From positions 1,674,001-1,738,000 of the forward strand of contig NZ_JAGIXS010000001.1 of NCBI RefSeq assembly GCF_030014915.1: DNA of 64,000 nt. Reading direction: 5' to 3'. A program made the position numbers and the translations under genes. The notes below the pieces were generated by a model, which saw nothing but the letters and a program-made list of their open reading frames with translations, searched no databases and was not told the origin of the DNA. Of the stretch, positions 1-8,904 are shown piece by piece (position 1 is the first letter of the stretch; every line of letters starts with the position of its first letter). The DNA is from Pelomonas sp. V22 (lineage in GTDB: Bacteria > Pseudomonadota > Gammaproteobacteria > Burkholderiales > Burkholderiaceae_C).

Positions 1-96
1 CAGCTGAATCCGCAGGCCTACGAGCAGCTGATCCCGGCGATGGCCCACGAGGCGCTGCAGGCCATGCTGGCCCGCCTGAAGGCAGTGGCCGAGTGA
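1..96 (+). CDS. C-terminal end of an unidentified protein (5' truncated by window edge)
   Basis: Frame 1 is open from the first base to a TGA at 94-96 and encodes the last 31 residues of a protein, ending in a helical, alanine/leucine-rich tail (ALQAMLARLKAVAE). Codon use is GC-rich like the neighbours. It converges with the MocR-type gene, whose stop lies 18 bp further on. The fragment is too short to assign a family, and no function is proposed. Confidence 0.6.
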   Translation, partial: QLNPQAYEQLIPAMAHEALQAMLARLKAVAE

Positions 97-114
97 GCGG
101 CGCCGGTTCGGTCT

Positions 115-1524
115 TCAGCGCATCAGGGCGTCGGCGATCTGGCCCACGGTCTTCAGGGCGGCGGCTGTGCGCGTGTTGTCGGGGTGACCGAAGTTGATGC
201 GCACATGGTGCCTGAAGCGGCGGTCGGCCGAGAACAAATGGCCGGGCGCGATGCTGATGTCGTGCGAAAGCGCGAGGCGGTGCAGCTCCAGCGCATCGAG
301 TTGAGGCGGGAACTCGACCCAGATGAAGTAACCGCCCTCCGGCTGCGTGACCCGCGTCCCCGCCGGGAAGTACTTGGCGATGGCACGCAGCACGAGCTGC
401 CGCTGCTGTATCAGCGTGTGGCGCAGCAGGCGCAGATGTCGGTCGTAGCCACCGCGCTGCAGGTATTCACTCAGCCCCTCCTGCAGCGGCACCGGCGTGG
501 CCAGCGAGCTCATCAGCTTGCGCCGGCTCACCTCGCGCGCAAAGCGCCCCGCCGCCGCCCAGCCCACACGAAATCCGGGCGCCAGCGCTTTGGAGAACGA
601 GCTGCAATGCAGCACCAGGCCCGCCTTGTCCCAGGCCTTGGCCGGCCGGGGCCGCTGGCCGAAGTACAGCTCGCCATAGACATCGTCTTCGATCAGCGGC
701 ACCGCATGCTCGGCCAGCAATGCCACCAGGGCCTGCTTGGCGCTGTCGGGCATCAGGCTGCCGAGCGGGTTCTGGAAGTTCGGCATCAGCCAGCAGGCCT
801 TGACCGGATGGCGTTCAAGCACGGCCGCGAGCGAGGCCAGGTCCATGCCGGTGCGTGGGTTGGTCGCCACCTCCACGGCCTTCAGCCCGTGGCGCTCCAG
901 GGCCTGCAGGGCACCGTAGAAGGTCGGCGACTCGATGGCTACCAGGTCGCCGGGCCGCGTCACGGCCTCGAGACAGAGGTTGAGCGCTTCCATCGCACCG
1001 TTGGTGATCACCACCTCCTCGGCATCCACCTTGCAGCCCGCGCCGAGGTAGCGCAGGCCGATCTGGCGCCGCAGGTCCATGCTGCCGGGCGACAGGTCTT
1101 CGACCGTGCGCCAGGGGTCCAGCTGGCGCGCCGCCTTGCCGAGCGCCAGCGCGAGCTTGGGCAGCGGGAAAAGCGTCGGGCTCGGGAAGGCCGAGCCCAG
1201 CGGCACCATGGCGCGGTTGCGCGCCAGCCCCAGCACCTGGAACACCAGCTCCGACACCTCGACATGGAGCTCCTCGGCCTCCGGCACCGAGGCCTCGGGC
1301 TCGGCATGCTGGGCCACCGCCCGGCTCACAAAGTAGCCGGAGCGCGGCCGCGCCTCGATCAGGCCACGCGCCTCGAGCAGGTAGTAGGCCTCGAACACGG
1401 TCGAGGGGCTGACGCCCCGGCTGCGGCTGGCCTCGCGCACCGAGGGCAGGCGGTCGCCGGCACGCAGCTGACCCGACGTGATCGCCTGCATGAGTTCATC
1501 CGCCAGTACTTCGTAGAGCTTCAT
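115..1524 (-). CDS. MocR/PdxR-type transcriptional regulator (GntR winged helix fused to class I aminotransferase)
   Basis: A 469-residue protein with a GntR-type winged helix at about residues 1-70 (GDRLPSVREASRSRGVSPST is the recognition region) followed by a linker and a fold-type I aminotransferase domain. The PLP-binding lysine is K312 in SSFSKALAPGFRVGW, and the upstream NPLGSL and ITNGAMEALNL motifs are typical. Members of this family bind PLP or an amino-acid adduct as effector and often control vitamin B6, GABA, taurine or amino-acid export genes. It is transcribed divergently from the two cytochrome genes, with 194 bp between, but no B6 or amino-acid gene adjoins it, so the target is unknown. 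Length is normal for the family. Confidence 0.95.
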   Translation of the reverse strand: MKLYEVLADELMQAITSGQLRAGDRLPSVREASRSRGVSPSTVFEAYYLLEARGLIEARPRSGYFVSRAVAQHAEPEASVPEAEELHVEVSELVFQVLGLARNRAMVPLGSAFPSPTLFPLPKLALALGKAARQLDPWRTVEDLSPGSMDLRRQIGLRYLGAGCKVDAEEVVITNGAMEALNLCLEAVTRPGDLVAIESPTFYGALQALERHGLKAVEVATNPRTGMDLASLAAVLERHPVKACWLMPNFQNPLGSLMPDSAKQALVALLAEHAVPLIEDDVYGELYFGQRPRPAKAWDKAGLVLHCSSFSKALAPGFRVGWAAAGRFAREVSRRKLMSSLATPVPLQEGLSEYLQRGGYDRHLRLLRHTLIQQRQLVLRAIAKYFPAGTRVTQPEGGYFIWVEFPPQLDALELHRLALSHDISIAPGHLFSADRRFRHHVRINFGHPDNTRTAAALKTVGQIADALMR

Positions 1525-1637
1525 CCCAGGCTGCGCCCGTTCGACTGATCTGCAGAAAGATTCTTCTGTGCTGCACTGTAACGACAGGCCATCGCCCTGC
1601 TCTGAATACCCGGAGAAGAGGGCATCTGATACGCCGA

Positions 1638-1649
1638 AAATTCGAATTT
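1638..1649. promoter_or_regulatory. AT-rich 12-bp perfect palindrome in the divergent MocR/cytochrome promoter region
   Basis: AAATTCGAATTT is a perfect palindrome in otherwise GC-rich DNA, 114 bp upstream of the regulator start and 70 bp upstream of the cytochrome start. The position suits an operator or promoter element for either gene. No experimentally known site is matched. Confidence 0.35.
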
Positions 1650-1695
1650 CTGATCCTGTACCGGTGCAGCCCGAACGGGCACAGTACGGCCTGAA

Positions 1696-1707
1696 AGAGA
1701 GAGAGAG
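1696..1707 (+). repeat. (AG)6 simple repeat in the ribosome-binding region of the cytochrome gene
   Basis: Six AG units sit 11-22 nt upstream of the ATG at 1719 and provide the only purine-rich Shine-Dalgarno-like stretch there. Dinucleotide tracts in this position can slip and change initiation spacing; with only six units, slippage would be slow. Confidence 0.5.
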
Positions 1708-1718
1708 AAGCAGTCCTC

Positions 1719-2447
1719 ATGAAAATACTCAGCCAGGCTCTCGTGGCCGCCAGCCTCGCCAGCGGCGCAATTGCGGCGGGTGCGGCGGGTGCGGCGGGCG
1801 CGCAGACGGCATCGGCGACGCCCGTGGTGGAGAACACCATGGCGCAGCGCATGCAGGCCTGCGTGATGTGCCATGGCAAGGAAGGCCGCGCGACCAATGC
1901 CGGCTACTTCCCGCGCATCGCCGGCAAGCCGGCGGGCTACCTCTACAACCAGCTGAAGAATTTCCGCGACGGTCGCCGCCACAACGGTGCGATGAACCAC
2001 CTGATGCAGCACATGTCGGACGACTATCTGCAGGACATCGCCCGCTATTTCTCCGCGCTCGACCTGCCCTACCCGACCCAGCCAGCGGTGACTCTGGACC
2101 CGCGCCAGCAGCGCATGGCCGAGACCCTGGTGTTCAAGGGCGCGCCGGACCGCCAGATCCCCGCCTGCGTCGCCTGCCATGGCGCGCAAATGGCGGGCCG
2201 CCTGCCGGCCATGCCGGGCCTCCTGACCCTGCCGGCGGGCTATCTCAGCGGCCAGCTGGGCAGTTGGAAGAATGGTGCCCGCAAGGCCATGGCCCCCGAC
2301 TGCATGGCCGAGATCGCCAAGCGGCTCACGCCCGACGAAGTGGGCGCGGTAGCGGCCTGGCTGTCGGCCCAGACGCTGACTAGCGGCACGCGGCCCGAGC
2401 CAGCAAGCCAGGCCCTGCCCATGCGCTGCGGGAGCGGCGAGCCATGA
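1719..2447 (+). CDS. Secreted diheme cytochrome c (c4-like)
   Basis: A 242-residue periplasmic electron carrier. The N-terminus is an Ala/Gly-rich signal peptide of about 28-32 residues, ending near AGAQTASA. Two heme c sites are visible, CVMCH at 48-52 and CVACH at 150-154, each followed at distance by a methionine-containing segment that could supply an axial ligand; this two-domain layout is that of cytochrome c4-type proteins. The gene overlaps the next cytochrome gene by 4 bp (ATGA), so the two are translationally coupled and probably work together in passing electrons from a periplasmic dehydrogenase to the respiratory chain. No dehydrogenase gene adjoins them in this window. Confidence 0.93.
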   Translation: MKILSQALVAASLASGAIAAGAAGAAGAQTASATPVVENTMAQRMQACVMCHGKEGRATNAGYFPRIAGKPAGYLYNQLKNFRDGRRHNGAMNHLMQHMSDDYLQDIARYFSALDLPYPTQPAVTLDPRQQRMAETLVFKGAPDRQIPACVACHGAQMAGRLPAMPGLLTLPAGYLSGQLGSWKNGARKAMAPDCMAEIAKRLTPDEVGAVAAWLSAQTLTSGTRPEPASQALPMRCGSGEP

Positions 2448-3724
2448 GCCGTTCCGCTCGCTGGATCTGGAGGGCTGCAGCCGCCCTGCTCGCGCTCACG
2501 CTGCTGCTCGGGCTCCTGGTGGCCTGGTTGAATGTACGTGGAGAGTCCGATGCGTCCGTCGCCAGCGCTCCGGTGCCTTCGCCGGCCTTGGTCGAGCGCG
2601 GCGCCTACCTGGCCCGCGCCGGCAACTGCGTGGGTTGCCACACGGCCATCGGTGGCGCCCCCTTCGCTGGCGGGCACGGCGTGGAGACGCCCTTCGGCGC
2701 GGTGATGGCGCCCAACATCACGCCCGACCTGCAAACCGGCATCGGCAGCTGGACGGCGAACGACTTCTGGCGGGCGATGCACCACGGGCGCTCCAAGGAC
2801 GGCCGATTGCTTTACCCGGCCTTCCCCTACCCGAGCTTCACCCAGGTGACGCGCGAGGACTCCGACGCCTTGTTCGTCTACCTGCGCAGCCTGCCGGCCG
2901 TGAACAAGGTCAATGAGTCCCATGCGCTGCGATTCCCCTACAGCAGCCAGGCGGCGCTGGCGGTCTGGCGGGCGCTGTTCTTCAAGCCGGTCAGTTTCCA
3001 GCCTGAGCCGCAGCAAAGCGTCGAGTGGAATCGCGGCAAGTACCTGGTTCAGGGCCTCGGCCATTGCGCGGCCTGCCACACGGGCCGCAACTTCCTCGGC
3101 GGCACCGGCCTGAACGCCGAGTTCGGCGGCGGCCTGATGCCCGATGCCAGCTGGTACGCGCCGTCGCTGGCCTCACCGGCAGAGGGCGGCGTCCAGCAAT
3201 GGACGCGCCAGGAAGTCGTCAGGCTCTTGAAGACCGGCTTGTCGGCGGAGGCCTCGGTCTCGGGGCCCATGGCCGAGGTGGTCTTTGCCAGCACGCAGCA
3301 CCTCAGCGAGCGGGACCTGGCCGCCATGGCCGACTACCTGGCAACGCTGCCGCAGCACGAACCACCAGCGCCCGGCCGAAGCAAGCCCCGTATGGCCGAC
3401 GAGACCTTGCTGCAAGGCGCCAGGATCTACAAAGAGCAATGCGCCTCCTGCCACGGCCGGCAGGGCCAGGGCGTGGCCGGCATCTACCCGCGCCTGGCCG
3501 GCAACCGGGCGGTCACGCTGGCATCGGCGAACAATGTCGTCCAGATCATCCGGCGCGGTGGCTTTCTGCCGAGCACAGCCGGCAACCCACAGCCCTTTGG
3601 CATGCCCCCGTTCGGCCAGACGCTGAGCGATGCAGAGACCGCCGCCGTGGCCAGCTTCATTCGCCAGGCCTGGGGCAATGCCGGCCAACCGGTCAGCACG
3701 CTGGAGGTGATGCGCATCCGCTAG
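2444..3724 (+). CDS. Membrane-anchored triheme cytochrome c (dehydrogenase cytochrome-subunit type)
   Basis: A 426-residue protein with an uncleaved or signal-like N-terminal helix (residues 9-30) and three heme c motifs: CVGCH at 62-66, CAACH at 208-212 and CASCH at 333-337. Three cytochrome domains in this size are typical of the cytochrome subunit of membrane-bound alcohol, gluconate, sorbitol or nicotinate/isoquinoline dehydrogenases, which hand electrons to ubiquinone or to an oxidase. It starts inside the stop codon of the diheme cytochrome gene (4-bp overlap). The catalytic subunit is not adjacent: the next gene is an unrelated DUF1801 gene on the other strand. The partner enzyme is therefore either encoded elsewhere or lost. 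Confidence 0.93.
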   Translation: MSRSARWIWRAAAALLALTLLLGLLVAWLNVRGESDASVASAPVPSPALVERGAYLARAGNCVGCHTAIGGAPFAGGHGVETPFGAVMAPNITPDLQTGIGSWTANDFWRAMHHGRSKDGRLLYPAFPYPSFTQVTREDSDALFVYLRSLPAVNKVNESHALRFPYSSQAALAVWRALFFKPVSFQPEPQQSVEWNRGKYLVQGLGHCAACHTGRNFLGGTGLNAEFGGGLMPDASWYAPSLASPAEGGVQQWTRQEVVRLLKTGLSAEASVSGPMAEVVFASTQHLSERDLAAMADYLATLPQHEPPAPGRSKPRMADETLLQGARIYKEQCASCHGRQGQGVAGIYPRLAGNRAVTLASANNVVQIIRRGGFLPSTAGNPQPFGMPPFGQTLSDAETAAVASFIRQAWGNAGQPVSTLEVMRIR

Positions 3725-3761
3725 CCTTCGACCCCCGTCAAGCCGGCGGCTGGCTCCGGGT

Positions 3762-4181
3762 TCAGGCCTTCTTGCGGGCCGGCTTTGCCGGCTTGGCCTG
3801 GTTGAGCGCGGCGGCCGCTTGGAACAAGGCCTTCAGCGCCTTCTCGTTCAGCTTCTCGCCTTCGCGGATGTCGATGGCGCGACGCACATTGCCGTCGAGG
3901 CTGGCGTTGAAGAGCTTGGCGGGATCGGCGAGCGCAGCACCCTTGGCGAAGGTCAGCTTGACCACCTGCTTGTAGCTCTCGCCGGTGCAGATGAGCCCCT
4001 GCTGCGACCAGCAGGGCGTGCCCATCCACTTCATCTCCTCGACCACCTCGGGCAGGGCCTCGTGCATCAGCGCGCGCACACGCGTCAGCATGGCGCCGCG
4101 CCAATCGGCGAGGGAAGCGATCTTGGCGTCGATCTGGGCGGAAGCGGATTCGGTGCTGGTGGCGAAAGTCTGGCTGCTCAT
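3762..4181 (-). CDS. DUF1801 (YdhG-like) domain protein
   Basis: A 139-residue soluble protein with the DUF1801 core: an N-terminal helical segment (residues 14-45), the ALPEVVEEMKWMGTPCW motif, and a C-terminal part about a small ligand-binding-like fold (VVKLTFAKGAALADPAKLF, then the RRAIDIREGEKLNEKALK region). The tail is Lys/Ala/Pro-rich (KPAKPARKKA). The biochemical role of the family is unknown; members often sit beside SRPBCC/AHSA1 genes, as here, where the SRPBCC gene ends 16 bp upstream in the same orientation, so the two are likely co-transcribed. Confidence 0.85.
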   Translation of the reverse strand: MSSQTFATSTESASAQIDAKIASLADWRGAMLTRVRALMHEALPEVVEEMKWMGTPCWSQQGLICTGESYKQVVKLTFAKGAALADPAKLFNASLDGNVRRAIDIREGEKLNEKALKALFQAAAALNQAKPAKPARKKA

Positions 4182-4197
4182 GGTTGCCCTTTTGAAC

Positions 4198-4638
4198 TCA
4201 GGTCTCGCACAGCTGCTTCAGCACGGCCAGCGCTCGGGGATAGGTGTCGACCATGTACTGCTCCCAGTCGGGCGCGCAGTCCAGGCTCACGGTGAGCTTG
4301 CAGCCCTCCGGCACGGTCTCGAAGCGGTAGTTCTCATAGGCGGGCGCCCAGGCGCGGACCTTGTCGCTGCTGAGGTCCTCCACGCCGTTCTCGATCATGC
4401 CCTCGTGGCGGATCGACATGAATTCATGCAGCCGGTTCTCGGCGATGACGGCGCTCATGCCGTCGCCCGAGGGGCCGACGAAGCGGATGCGGGCGCCCAG
4501 CTCCCAACTGCCCTCGTAGCGGGAGCCTTCGTTGAAAACCGCCGTCCATGCCTTGTAGCTGTCGGCCGCGAGCATGCGCTCCCAGACTCGGGCGCGGGGC
4601 GCCTGGATGATGGTTTCGAAGCTGAGGGTCTTCTTCAT
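4198..4638 (-). CDS. SRPBCC (START-like/AHSA1) domain protein
   Basis: A 146-residue protein when started at the ATG at 4638, which has a CTCCGGGAG ribosome-binding region 8-14 nt upstream; a longer in-frame opening adds 20 residues with no homology-like character. The sequence begins FETIIQAPRARVWERML, the usual first strand and helix of the Bet v1/SRPBCC fold, and ends in a long C-terminal helix (WEQYMVDTYPRALAVLKQLCET) that closes the hydrophobic cavity. Family members bind small hydrophobic ligands or act as Hsp90 co-activator-like proteins; the ligand here is unknown. It precedes the DUF1801 gene in the same direction. Confidence 0.88.
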   Translation of the reverse strand: MKKTLSFETIIQAPRARVWERMLAADSYKAWTAVFNEGSRYEGSWELGARIRFVGPSGDGMSAVIAENRLHEFMSIRHEGMIENGVEDLSSDKVRAWAPAYENYRFETVPEGCKLTVSLDCAPDWEQYMVDTYPRALAVLKQLCET

Positions 4639-4759
4639 GGCGGTCTCCCGGAGGTGTCGGTGGGCAGCAGCGCTCAAGCCCGTCCCGAGCGCCTCCACTC
4701 TCGACGAACGAGGCGACCGTGGATAGACCGCAGAGCCCCCGAGGAAACCCGGATCGCGA

Positions 4760-5263
4760 TCAGCGCCTCTTGTCTTTCCCGAAATGCCGCTGCCGAAAGC
4801 CGACCGCCCCCAGCCCGATCACCGCCAGCGCCACGCAGAGCAGATGCAGGTCCGAAAGCGACAGCGCGCCATGCAGGGCGTTGGCATCGCTGAAGGGGGC
4901 CAAGGGACGGATGTCCGAATGCATCACGCTGTCCAGCACCACATGCGACCAGGCGCCCAGCAGGGCGCCCACCGCGACCTGCCCGGCCTTGAGATCGCGC
5001 CAGCGCAGGATGTTGGGAAGCCAGTACCGCGACGCGAGCCAGCGCAGCACGATGAACAGGCCAAGCAGGGCCGCCGCCATGAGCGTGGCGCCCAGGTAGG
5101 TATGGAAGAAGGCGTGGACCGGATCCCGGCGCTGCACCAGGTTGTAGAGCGACTCGCAATCGATGAAGACATTCACCGCGCTGAACGCGATGAAGCTCCC
5201 CGTCTTGGGCGCCGCGCCATGCAGGGCGGCTCCAAGGCCAAAGTGAAACGGGGTGATAGGCAT
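4760..5263 (-). CDS. YdjM-like membrane-bound metal-dependent hydrolase family protein
   Basis: A 167-residue inner-membrane protein with about four hydrophobic helices (for example residues 57-75, 93-112 and 140-157). It begins MPITPFHFGLGAALHG and contains HAFFHTYLGA and SHVVLDSVMHSDIRP, the His/Asp-rich pattern of the YdjM/DUF457-DUF4184 group of predicted metal-dependent hydrolases (related in layout to phospholipase C). In E. coli, ydjM is part of the LexA regulon, but no CTGT-N8-ACAG box lies before this gene. It follows the DUF2628 gene by 4 bp in the same direction and may be co-transcribed with it. Confidence 0.8.
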   Translation of the reverse strand: MPITPFHFGLGAALHGAAPKTGSFIAFSAVNVFIDCESLYNLVQRRDPVHAFFHTYLGATLMAAALLGLFIVLRWLASRYWLPNILRWRDLKAGQVAVGALLGAWSHVVLDSVMHSDIRPLAPFSDANALHGALSLSDLHLLCVALAVIGLGAVGFRQRHFGKDKRR

Positions 5264-5267
5264 GCGA

Positions 5268-5624
5268 TCAAGCGCGCTCGCCAGTACCGGAGCCCGGCGG
5301 AGCCGCTGGTCTCACGCATTGATAGCCACGCGCCAGCAGCGCGCGCTCCCAAAGCCGGTTGCCCCACCAGCCCCGTGTGATCGCATAGGCCAACTGGGCC
5401 AAGCCGCCCAGCAGGGCCAGGCCGTGGGCCTGCCTAGCCTCGGCATAGCCGGAGAGGAACCACAGCAGGCCTTCCAGCAGGGCCATCAGCGCAAAGGTCG
5501 GGATCCACAGCCGCTTGACCGCCGCCCACAGCGAGCCGATGAAGAACGCCGGCCAGCTGAAGCCCTGCTTCACTTCGACGTAGCCATGCCTCGGATGCAG
5601 ATAGCCTCGTTTCGGGCTTGCCAT
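5268..5624 (-). CDS. DUF2628 small membrane protein
   Basis: A 118-residue protein with the DUF2628 signature: a short soluble start, then GFSWPAFFIGSLWAAVKRLW leading into a membrane segment (about residues 22-60), a second hydrophobic stretch (residues 68-84), and the GWWGNRLWERALLARGYQ motif. Members are small membrane proteins of unknown role. The gene is followed 4 bp later by the YdjM-like gene. The C-terminus after residue 100 is a low-complexity Pro/Gly tail. Confidence 0.85.
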   Translation of the reverse strand: MASPKRGYLHPRHGYVEVKQGFSWPAFFIGSLWAAVKRLWIPTFALMALLEGLLWFLSGYAEARQAHGLALLGGLAQLAYAITRGWWGNRLWERALLARGYQCVRPAAPPGSGTGERA

Positions 5625-5722
5625 GTGTGCGACTCCCTCTTTTGAACCGATGATGGCATGGTGGCTGAGCCGCCTTCGCTAGGGGAAACGCACTCGTTGC
5701 CCCGCCCCATGCAGGAGCTGCC

Positions 5723-5875
5723 ATGTCCATGAGCTTCGAGAGTTTTCGCCAGACCGCGCTGGCCCAGGGCTACGCCGAGGTGCTGGAGCGCCATTGGCAG
5801 CCGCATCAGGTGGTGCTCGAGCACAAGCTGAAAACACTCAGCACCGCAAGCCCTCAGCCGCACTGCCCCACATAG
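5723..5875 (+). pseudogene. Truncated remnant of a cupin-domain gene
   Basis: An ATG at 5723 with AGGAG 6 nt upstream opens a 50-codon frame. Its first 33 codons (MSFESFRQTALAQGYAEVLERHW onward, read in parts) resemble the N-terminus of small single-domain cupins, where VLE/VLD is normally followed by a His-rich strand such as THTHPF. Here the frame instead runs into [19 protein letters not shown] and stops at 5873-5875, inside the 3' end of nrdJ on the other strand. The cupin metal-binding motifs are absent, so I read it as a gene cut off near 5825-5850, probably by the rearrangement that placed nrdJ here. Family assignment is from memory of the motif only. Confidence 0.45.
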
Positions 5876-8811
5876 CCGCAGGCGGTGCAGAAATCGCAGC
5901 CGTCTTTGTGGATCATGGTCGAGTTGCCGCATTCCGGGCAGGGCTTGCCGGCCATTGCCTGGACCGTGGCGGCCGCCGCCTTGTCGCTGATGATGGGTGC
6001 CTGCAAGAGGCCCATCTCGACGAGGGGCAGGCCTTGCTCGTCAAGCACGCCCAGCATGGCGTAGCGGTGGATGATCAGCCGCGCCACATAGGCCACGGTG
6101 GACGGCCAGACCTGCTGGCGGCGCTCACCAGAGAGGTTAGGCACCGGCGCCATGAAGTGGCCGAGCGGCTCACCCACGTTCAAGAGCTTGCGCAGCTTCA
6201 TGCCGATCCATGCCGGGTCCATCACGCGCATGTCCAGACTCAGCAGGCGCGCCATGCCATCGAGCGCCTTCGGGTAGTTGCCAGAAAAACCCATGGCACA
6301 GGGCCGCGTAACCTGGCCGCCTTCGGGCGTGGGCAGGCTCACTTCCTTCAAGGTGAGGGTGAACTGCTCGCCGGTGGCGGGGTTGTCCACGTCCACGGCC
6401 CAAGCCAAGGTGCCCGACGTGCCGGTGCGCGGCTCCTCGCGGCTGAACATGGCATCGAGCACTGGCGTGGGACCGCCTTCCTGCAGCGCGCCGAGCTGCT
6501 CGCAGCGCCAGCGAATCACCGCCGCCGTGGCCGCGACCACACCAGGGAACAGGCGCGGCTCGCCGCCCGGGGGCATCGGCATTTCAAAAGCGCGCTCCTC
6601 GGCCACCGTGGTCAGCGCATCGAGCTTGAGCTTGAGCCAGGCGGCGTCGTTGGTGCGCAGATCCATGGACAGCGTCTTGGCCACGGCCGACAGGCCGCGC
6701 GGCTGCTCGGCGCCATTGACCCAGACCTCGAACGGCAGGTTCTTGCCGAACAGGCCGGCGTCCGGTCCCTCGGCCGGCAGCTCGCCTACGAAGAGCGCGA
6801 AGTCACCATGCGGATGGCGAATCATGTAGCTCCAGGCCGGATTGCCACCCGGCAGCTCGGGCCGGCTCGGCCAGCGCAGCGAGGCCATCACCGCCTTGGG
6901 CAGGCGCTCCACGCGCAGGCGCTGGTTGCTGCCATCGACCTCGGTCACCGGCCGCAGCGGCTCGGGCACGGCCGTGGGTTCGACGCTCAGGATGGAACCC
7001 AGCACCGAGTTGGGCCGGTAGGTGGCCAGGCCCTTGAGCCCGCTCTTCCAGGCCTGGGTGTAGAGGTCCTGGAAATCGGCATAGGGATAGTCGGCCGGCA
7101 CATTGACCGTCTTGGAGATCGAGGTGTCGATGTAAGGCGCCACGGCAGCGACCATGGCTGCATGGTCGGCCGCGCTGAGCTCCAGCGCGGTGACGAAGGC
7201 CGGGGTCAGCGGTGTGTCGGGGCCGTAGAGATGGCGGAACAAACGCCAGGCATGGTCCTCGACCGCGTACTCCTTGAAGCCGCCATCAGGCATGCGCTTC
7301 TTGCGCGTGTAGAACCAGCTGAAGGCCGGCTCGATGCCATTGCTCGCGTTATCGGCAAAGGCGAGGCTGATGGTGCCGGTGGGCGCGATGGACAAGAGGT
7401 GCGAGTTGCGCAGGCCTTGCGCGCGGATCTTGTCCTTCAGCCCCTGCGGCAGGCGCGAGGCGAAGCTGCCGCCGGACAGGTAGAGGTCGGCATTGAACAG
7501 CGGGAAGGCGCCGCGCTCGGCCGCCATGTCGCTGCTCGCCTCATAGGCCGCATTGCGCATCACCTCGCTGATACGCCGCGCCATGCCGCGCGCAGCCTCC
7601 GTGTCGTAGCGCAGATTCAGCATCACCAGCGCATCGCCGAGGCCGGTGAACCCGAGGCCCACGCGCCGCTTGTTGCGTGCCTCATTGGCCTGCGCCGGCA
7701 GGGGCCAGGGCGTCACGTCAAGCACGTTGTCCAGCATGCGCGTGGCCAGCTTGCAGACCTCGGCGAAGCCGGCCTCGTCGAACACGGCTTGTTCCTGGAA
7801 GGCATGCTCGACAAAGCGGGTCAGGTCGACGGAGCCAAGGCAGCAGCAGCCGTAGGGCGGAAGTGGCTGTTCGGCGCAAGGATTCGTCGCCGAGATCGAC
7901 TCGCAGTAATGCAGGTTGTTGTCGGCATTGATGCGATCCAGGAAGAGCACGCCGGGCTCGGCATGGTCGTAAGTGGACCGCATGATCTGGTCCCACAGAT
8001 CGCGGGCTGCGACGCGGCGGTAGACCCAGAGGCCGTCCTTGCGCTGGTAGGCGCCGCCCTCGCGTTGCGCGGGGCCGGGCTCGGCCTTGTGCGTGAGCTC
8101 GACCTCAGTGCCGGCCTCGACAGCCTGCATGAACACATCGGTCACGCCGACCGAGATGTTGAAGTTACGCAGGTCGCCCTGGTCCTTGGCGTGGATGAAT
8201 TCCTCGATGTCCGGATGGTCGCAGCGCAAGACGCCCATCTGGGCGCCACGCCGTGCGCCGGCACTCTCCACGGTCTCGCAGCTGCGGTCGAACACGCGCA
8301 TATAGCTGACCGGGCCCGAGGCGCTGGAGCGCGTGGCGCCGACCCAGGCGCCCTTGGGGCGGATGCGGGAAAAATCGTAGCCGACACCACCGCCGCGCCG
8401 CATGGTCTCGGCGGCCTCGGTCAGCGCCGTGTAGATACCGGGATGGCCTTCTTCCAGCGAGGCGATGGAGTCGCCCACCGGCTGCACGAAGCAGTTGATC
8501 AGCGTGGCCGCGAGCTCGGTGCCAGCGGCCGACATGATGCGGCCCGCCGGCACGAAGCCGCGCCGCTGCGCCTCGACGAACTTCGCCTCCCACTGCGCCC
8601 GCTGCTCGGGCGCCTCAGCCTCTGCCAGCGCGCGCGCCACGCGCAGTCGCAAGGTCTCGATGTCGAGCTCCTCGCCCTTGGCGTATTTCTCGATCAGCAC
8701 CTCGGCGCTGATGTCCTGCGCCGGCAGGCTGGCGGCATCGGCGCGAGGGGTGGGCAGGGTGGCGAGCTCAGAGGAAGAAGCGGTGGAGGTGGGGGATTGC
8801 GGCGTGCTCAT
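5854..8811 (-). CDS. nrdJ: Adenosylcobalamin-dependent (class II) ribonucleoside-diphosphate reductase
   Basis: A 985-residue class II ribonucleotide reductase that makes deoxyribonucleotides with or without oxygen, using adenosylcobalamin to create the thiyl radical. The N310-P-C312-A-E314 active-site motif ([12 protein letters not shown]) is intact, as are the specificity/finger-loop region ([14 protein letters not shown]-like) and the [10 protein letters not shown] motif. After about residue 600 there are TSCPD-type repeats (about 640-760 and 800-920), and the protein ends in a Cys-rich zinc-ribbon-like tail, CPECG ... [14 protein letters not shown], which holds the redox-active cysteines. 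The gene stands alone. Upstream are a LexA box (8965-8980) and a palindrome (8905-8926), suggesting induction by DNA damage. Its 3' end overlaps the cupin remnant. Confidence 0.97.
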   Translation of the reverse strand: MSTPQSPTSTASSSELATLPTPRADAASLPAQDISAEVLIEKYAKGEELDIETLRLRVARALAEAEAPEQRAQWEAKFVEAQRRGFVPAGRIMSAAGTELAATLINCFVQPVGDSIASLEEGHPGIYTALTEAAETMRRGGGVGYDFSRIRPKGAWVGATRSSASGPVSYMRVFDRSCETVESAGARRGAQMGVLRCDHPDIEEFIHAKDQGDLRNFNISVGVTDVFMQAVEAGTEVELTHKAEPGPAQREGGAYQRKDGLWVYRRVAARDLWDQIMRSTYDHAEPGVLFLDRINADNNLHYCESISATNPCAEQPLPPYGCCCLGSVDLTRFVEHAFQEQAVFDEAGFAEVCKLATRMLDNVLDVTPWPLPAQANEARNKRRVGLGFTGLGDALVMLNLRYDTEAARGMARRISEVMRNAAYEASSDMAAERGAFPLFNADLYLSGGSFASRLPQGLKDKIRAQGLRNSHLLSIAPTGTISLAFADNASNGIEPAFSWFYTRKKRMPDGGFKEYAVEDHAWRLFRHLYGPDTPLTPAFVTALELSAADHAAMVAAVAPYIDTSISKTVNVPADYPYADFQDLYTQAWKSGLKGLATYRPNSVLGSILSVEPTAVPEPLRPVTEVDGSNQRLRVERLPKAVMASLRWPSRPELPGGNPAWSYMIRHPHGDFALFVGELPAEGPDAGLFGKNLPFEVWVNGAEQPRGLSAVAKTLSMDLRTNDAAWLKLKLDALTTVAEERAFEMPMPPGGEPRLFPGVVAATAAVIRWRCEQLGALQEGGPTPVLDAMFSREEPRTGTSGTLAWAVDVDNPATGEQFTLTLKEVSLPTPEGGQVTRPCAMGFSGNYPKALDGMARLLSLDMRVMDPAWIGMKLRKLLNVGEPLGHFMAPVPNLSGERRQQVWPSTVAYVARLIIHRYAMLGVLDEQGLPLVEMGLLQAPIISDKAAAATVQAMAGKPCPECGNSTMIHKDGCDFCTACGYVGQCG

Positions 8812-8904
8812 GGGGCGGGACTCCGGCGGCGGCGTGCGGGATGGTTCGGGAGGAGGTGCACGGCATCATGCACCCACCGGAAAGCGCCGCAGCCGGGGAA
8901 ATCC

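Noticed and set aside
184-1548. Long open frame antisense to the MocR-type gene (454 codons)
   Set aside because: It is the GC-driven shadow of the real gene: no family-like sequence, His/Arg/Gln-rich, no ribosome-binding site. Similar shadows lie opposite nrdJ (5794-8907), the TonB receptor and the ATP-grasp gene.
1576-1587. CTGT-AACG-ACAG resembling a LexA box
   Set aside because: The spacer is 4 bp instead of 8, so LexA would not fit.
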